Assembly: GCF_013404075.1 (NCBI RefSeq)
Contig: NZ_JACBJQ010000038.1
Location: 1 to 55,774, forward strand
DNA: 55,774 bases
Origin: Mycolicibacterium vinylchloridicum
GTDB lineage: Bacteria > Actinomycetota > Actinomycetes > Mycobacteriales > Mycobacteriaceae
Direction of reading: 5' to 3'
Shown: positions 52,899 through 55,774 of the stretch, one piece after another
How the letters are laid out: each line of letters starts with the position of its first letter
How positions within the stretch are numbered: position 1 is the stretch's first letter
Program-made: the position numbers and the translations under genes
The notes under the pieces: model-generated
Databases searched by the model: none
What the model was told of the DNA's origin: nothing
Seen by the model: the letters and a program-made list of their open reading frames with translations, nothing else

Positions 52899-55550
52899 AT
52901 GGAAGGGGCTCAACCCACTCCAGCGATAGCTGCGAACATCGCGAGCCCGACCATAACGGCGATCGTCGGTTTCGCCGAAGCACCCGAGCACAGCGCGCCC
53001 GTTCCGGTTGCCGGGCGTCTGCATCACGCCGAGAGTTGGGTGAAGTGGCTTCGCGTAGGCGCAGTCGCGTTCGGTTTGGGGATGGCACTGACGACAGGCG
53101 CCGGTATCGCTGCGGCCGACTCCTCGGACAACAGCTCCGATTCGTCGAAGAGTTCACCGTCGGGCAGTGCACGCTCTGCCGTATCCACGCGGCATTCGGG
53201 CTCGACACCCGCAACTCGGCGGAACACCTCATCCGTGGCCCATCATCGAACAGACCTGCGTGCGACGGTCCGGACTCGCGGCTCAGGATCGCCTGCATCC
53301 TCGGTCACTGCGACGGCATCCGATGCCTCGTCTCCGGCGCTGGCATCAACCCCACGCGTGGTGACGAGACCGTCGACGCCGTCGGCTCCAACCGGTCCCG
53401 TGGTCGACGCACTGCTGATCGCTACTCGTGACATCTCTCGCAGAACGGCGAATCGCAACCCTGCGTTCATCGCCCAGCAGGTGACGGCGATGGTCAACTC
53501 GGCGTTCACCTATGGCGGGCGCTGTGGATTGGTCTGTGATGGCGCGGACGGCACGGAGGCCCACCCGGACGGCTCGAGCGGCGGCTGGCTGTCGGGTGAT
53601 GGTGGAGACGGCTGGTCCAGCACCGTGACTGGGGTCGCCGGCGGCAACGGCGGCGCCAGCGGCCTGCTGTTCGGCACCGGTGGCGTCGGAGGGGTCGGCG
53701 GCTCGGGCGCTGCGGGCGGAACGGGCGGTAACGGCGGCCTGCTAGGGGGCAATGGTGGCGATGGTGGTGACGGCGGCGCCGGTGTGACCGGCGCAGCGGG
53801 CACCACCGGTGAGAGCGACGGCGACGGTGGTGCCGGTTCGGCAGGCGGTGCCGGCGGTGACGGTGGTAGGGCTTTCGCGTTGTTCGGCCACGGTGGCGCC
53901 GGCGGCGACGGCGGTGCTGGCGGGAGTGGTGGTGTTGGCGCCGTCGGCGCTGACGCGGCGCTACTCAGCAATGAGGATGGTGGCCCGGGAGGCGCGGGCG
54001 GGGCCGGCGGTAATGGCGGTGCGGGCGGTGCCGGCGGTACGGCGTTGGGCCTGTTGGGTTATGGCGGCAACGGCGGCAACGGCGGAGCCGCCGGTGCCGG
54101 CGGGGCGGGCGGCTATGGCGGAACCGGCGGCGCGAGCGTGATCACCTTGGAAAGCGGCGCCCTCACCGACAGCGCTGCCGACGGCGGTGCCGGCGGTGCC
54201 GGCGGCGCGGCCGGTGGAGCCGGCCTTGGAGGCAAGGGTGGCTCCAGTTTGTTGGCCAGCGGGGCTGACGGCGCCAACGGTGACGGCCGTGCTGTCGGCA
54301 CCACGGGTGGCGACGGTGGTGCCGGTGGTCTGAGCGGTCGGCTGCCGTATTTCGATCCGTACACCGGAACTGTCGCACAGCTTGACCTCGACGCCTTGAT
54401 GAAGGCCATCGCCATTCCGACCCAGGCGGCCACGGGCATCCAACTCCTCGATGCGCAGGGTGAGCTCATCGGGCCGCTCAATGCGTACCTTTACAACCCG
54501 GTGACCGGCAAGGCACTCTTCGACGTCGGCAACACGTTCTCGTCGTCGTCACTGAACCCGAGAGTCCGCGAGATCATCATCCTGTCGACCGGCGGACAGT
54601 GGGGTTCGGGCTATGAGCTCTACGCACATGAGTTGGTCGCGGCCCTCTACGGTGTTCCGGCGGACGCGATCGACTCATTGGCGAGCGGTCAAGCACCGGT
54701 GGGACTGACTGGGAATGATTTGATCGCAGCCCAATTCGTACAACAACTCGTGTCGACCTATCACGTCAGCGATGACCTTTACGACGACGCTGTGGCCGCG
54801 TTCGGGGAGACCGGTGTCGTCGATATGGTCAACCTGGCGGGCGTGTACCTGGGCGTCTCGGCGACCCTGAACGCATTTCAAGCGCAAGGGCCTGAGCCGT
54901 CAGGTGCGCCAGTGCCGGTCACCCCGGATGCCCCGGTCGTGCCCGACGGCGGCGACCTGGGCGGTCGGCTGCCGTTGCTCGATTTGGACAGCGCAACTCC
55001 GGCACAGCTGGCGCTGGACGCCCAGATCAAAGCGATTGCCGTGCCGACACAGGCGGTCACCGGCATCGAGCTCGTCAGTCCGGAGGGCCAGGTCATCGGA
55101 CCGCTCAATGCCTACCTCTACAACCCGACCATCGGCGGGGCGTTGTTCAACGTCGGCAACAGCTTCGCGTCGTCGACCTTGAGTGCCAGGGTCCGAGAGG
55201 TCGTGATCCTGTCGGTCGGTGGAGAATGGGGGTCGTCATACGAGCTGTACGCGCACGAGAAGGTGGCGGCCCTGTACGGCCTTCCCCAGGAAGCGATCGA
55301 TGCGTTGGCTGCCGGTGAGGCACCGGTCGGGCTGACCGGAGGTGAGCTGGTCGCCGCGCAATTCGTACAGGAACTCGTCTCGACCCACTATGTCAGTGCC
55401 GACACCTACCATGCCGCCGAGGCGGCGTTCGGACAAAAGGGTGTCGTCGATCTGGTCAACCTGGCCGGCGTTTACCTCGGCGCCTCGGCGTTGCTGAACG
55501 CATTCGAAGTCCCGGCTCCTTCGGAAATACCCGCTGCTGTGACGGTATAG
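52899..55550 (+). CDS. Secreted PGRS protein with two C-terminal CMD-like domains
   Basis: The start is uncertain. The frame is open from 52668; ATG 52812, ATG 52899 and GTG 53040 are all possible, and none has a good ribosome site. From 52899 the protein has about 883 residues. A hydrophobic export segment (WLRVGAVAFGLGMALTTGAG) ends near AAA/DSS. A Ser/Thr-rich stretch follows, then a PGRS region of GGxGGxGG repeats with no PE domain anywhere. Two 180-residue domains follow (about 54340-54885 and 54960-55515). They are closely similar to each other and resemble carboxymuconolactone decarboxylase-like proteins: GPLNAYLYNP, PRVREIIILSTGGQWGSGYE with a His three residues on, and GVVDMVNLAGVYLG. 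The AhpD-type CxxC is absent. Its enzymatic role is unknown. Confidence 0.8.
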   Translation: MEGAQPTPAIAANIASPTITAIVGFAEAPEHSAPVPVAGRLHHAESWVKWLRVGAVAFGLGMALTTGAGIAAADSSDNSSDSSKSSPSGSARSAVSTRHSGSTPATRRNTSSVAHHRTDLRATVRTRGSGSPASSVTATASDASSPALASTPRVVTRPSTPSAPTGPVVDALLIATRDISRRTANRNPAFIAQQVTAMVNSAFTYGGRCGLVCDGADGTEAHPDGSSGGWLSGDGGDGWSSTVTGVAGGNGGASGLLFGTGGVGGVGGSGAAGGTGGNGGLLGGNGGDGGDGGAGVTGAAGTTGESDGDGGAGSAGGAGGDGGRAFALFGHGGAGGDGGAGGSGGVGAVGADAALLSNEDGGPGGAGGAGGNGGAGGAGGTALGLLGYGGNGGNGGAAGAGGAGGYGGTGGASVITLESGALTDSAADGGAGGAGGAAGGAGLGGKGGSSLLASGADGANGDGRAVGTTGGDGGAGGLSGRLPYFDPYTGTVAQLDLDALMKAIAIPTQAATGIQLLDAQGELIGPLNAYLYNPVTGKALFDVGNTFSSSSLNPRVREIIILSTGGQWGSGYELYAHELVAALYGVPADAIDSLASGQAPVGLTGNDLIAAQFVQQLVSTYHVSDDLYDDAVAAFGETGVVDMVNLAGVYLGVSATLNAFQAQGPEPSGAPVPVTPDAPVVPDGGDLGGRLPLLDLDSATPAQLALDAQIKAIAVPTQAVTGIELVSPEGQVIGPLNAYLYNPTIGGALFNVGNSFASSTLSARVREVVILSVGGEWGSSYELYAHEKVAALYGLPQEAIDALAAGEAPVGLTGGELVAAQFVQELVSTHYVSADTYHAAEAAFGQKGVVDLVNLAGVYLGASALLNAFEVPAPSEIPAAVTV
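53640..54335 (+). repeat. PGRS glycine-rich coding repeats
   Basis: About 700 bases of GGC-GGN-rich imperfect repeats encode GGxGGxGG and GGAGG motifs inside the secreted protein. Such tracts vary in length between strains by slippage and are easily misassembled. The encoded region should form a glycine-rich stalk, possibly calcium-binding where GGxGGD occurs. Confidence 0.85.
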
Positions 55551-55568
55551 CCGCGCGCACCACCCACT

Positions 55569-55610
55569 GGTGCCCCGTTTCCCGCTCGATCGACCGCGGA
55601 ACGGGGCACC
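55569..55610 (+). terminator. Hairpin terminator after the PGRS-CMD gene
   Basis: GGTGCCCCGTT (55569-55579) pairs perfectly with 55600-55610 around a 20-base loop, followed by TTT. It starts 18 bases after the stop codon. The remaining 164 bases to the window end hold nothing that can be identified. Confidence 0.6.
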
Positions 55611-55774
55611 TTTGGCATGGTCGCGGTGACCAATGCCGTTGCCAGTAGGTTGCGTCCAGCAGAGTGGTGTACGAGTCGGACCTGATCAGCGGTACCGGCG
55701 TGTCGTAGCCGGATGAATGAAGGTCATCGCGTGATTCTTCGAGAGACCCGCGAAAGTCACTCGAGCAAAGGAAT

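Overview
The window looks like chromosomal DNA of a rapidly growing, environmental mycobacterium (Mycolicibacterium type). The evidence is high GC with GC-rich third codon positions, frequent GTG starts, a complete yrbE-mce operon, a WS/DGAT acyltransferase, a hemophore-like secreted protein, an F420-type luciferase-fold oxidoreductase, a lactate 2-monooxygenase-like enzyme, a PGRS glycine-repeat protein, and an opp / carbonic anhydrase / cysD-cysNC / Rrf2 block that matches the Rv1280c-Rv1287 order of M. tuberculosis as I remember it. No rRNA, tRNA, CRISPR, insertion sequence or prophage was seen.

Layout. 1-12.1 kb (minus strand): a polyunsaturated-fatty-acid synthase operon in the order ER, KS-AT-ACPx3-KR-DH, KS-CLF-AT-(continues outside), which is the architecture of terrestrial myxobacterial Pfa1-Pfa2-Pfa3. 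The three ACP repeats share identical nucleotide sequence. 12.4-22.6 kb: single genes and small operons (hemophore-like protein, BacNav-like channel, Tat/lipoprotein amine oxidase, small secreted proteins, MFS exporter, an LLM / hydroxyacid oxidase / PNPOx operon, a TDT transporter, a VOC protein and an Rrf2 regulator). 22.6-25.1 kb: two large secreted low-complexity proteins whose upstream regions share an 11-bp-period direct repeat next to a candidate -10 box. 25.4-30.8 kb: isochorismatase-like hydrolase, cupin and the sulfate-activation operon cysD-cysNC-cysQ with a clear sigma-A-type promoter, then a beta-carbonic anhydrase remnant that has lost its N-terminus and half of its zinc site.

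30.8-40.7 kb: two small exported proteins, the oppBCDA peptide importer, a serine peptidase-like hydrolase, a WS/DGAT and a haloalkane dehalogenase. Two copies of a 53-nt palindromic element lie in intergenic DNA at 30.8 and 38.3 kb. 40.8-50.2 kb (minus): yrbEAB-mceABCDEF, mostly with 1-4 nt stop/start overlaps. A 14-nt KstR-consensus-like palindrome lies upstream. Two Mce-associated membrane proteins and a CAP-like secreted protein are divergently transcribed on the plus strand (50.5-52.3 kb). 52.9-55.6 kb: a secreted PGRS protein with no PE domain that ends in two tandem carboxymuconolactone-decarboxylase-like domains, followed by a good hairpin.

How the parts fit. The window is dominated by lipid and envelope functions: PUFA synthesis, acyltransfer to storage lipid, Mce lipid import and surface proteins. 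A sulfur-assimilation and peptide-import block sits in the middle. The items most worth attention are the myxobacterial-type Pfa operon in a mycobacterium, the PGRS-CMD fusion, the disrupted carbonic anhydrase, the 53-nt palindrome family, and the shared direct-repeat promoter of the two secreted proteins.
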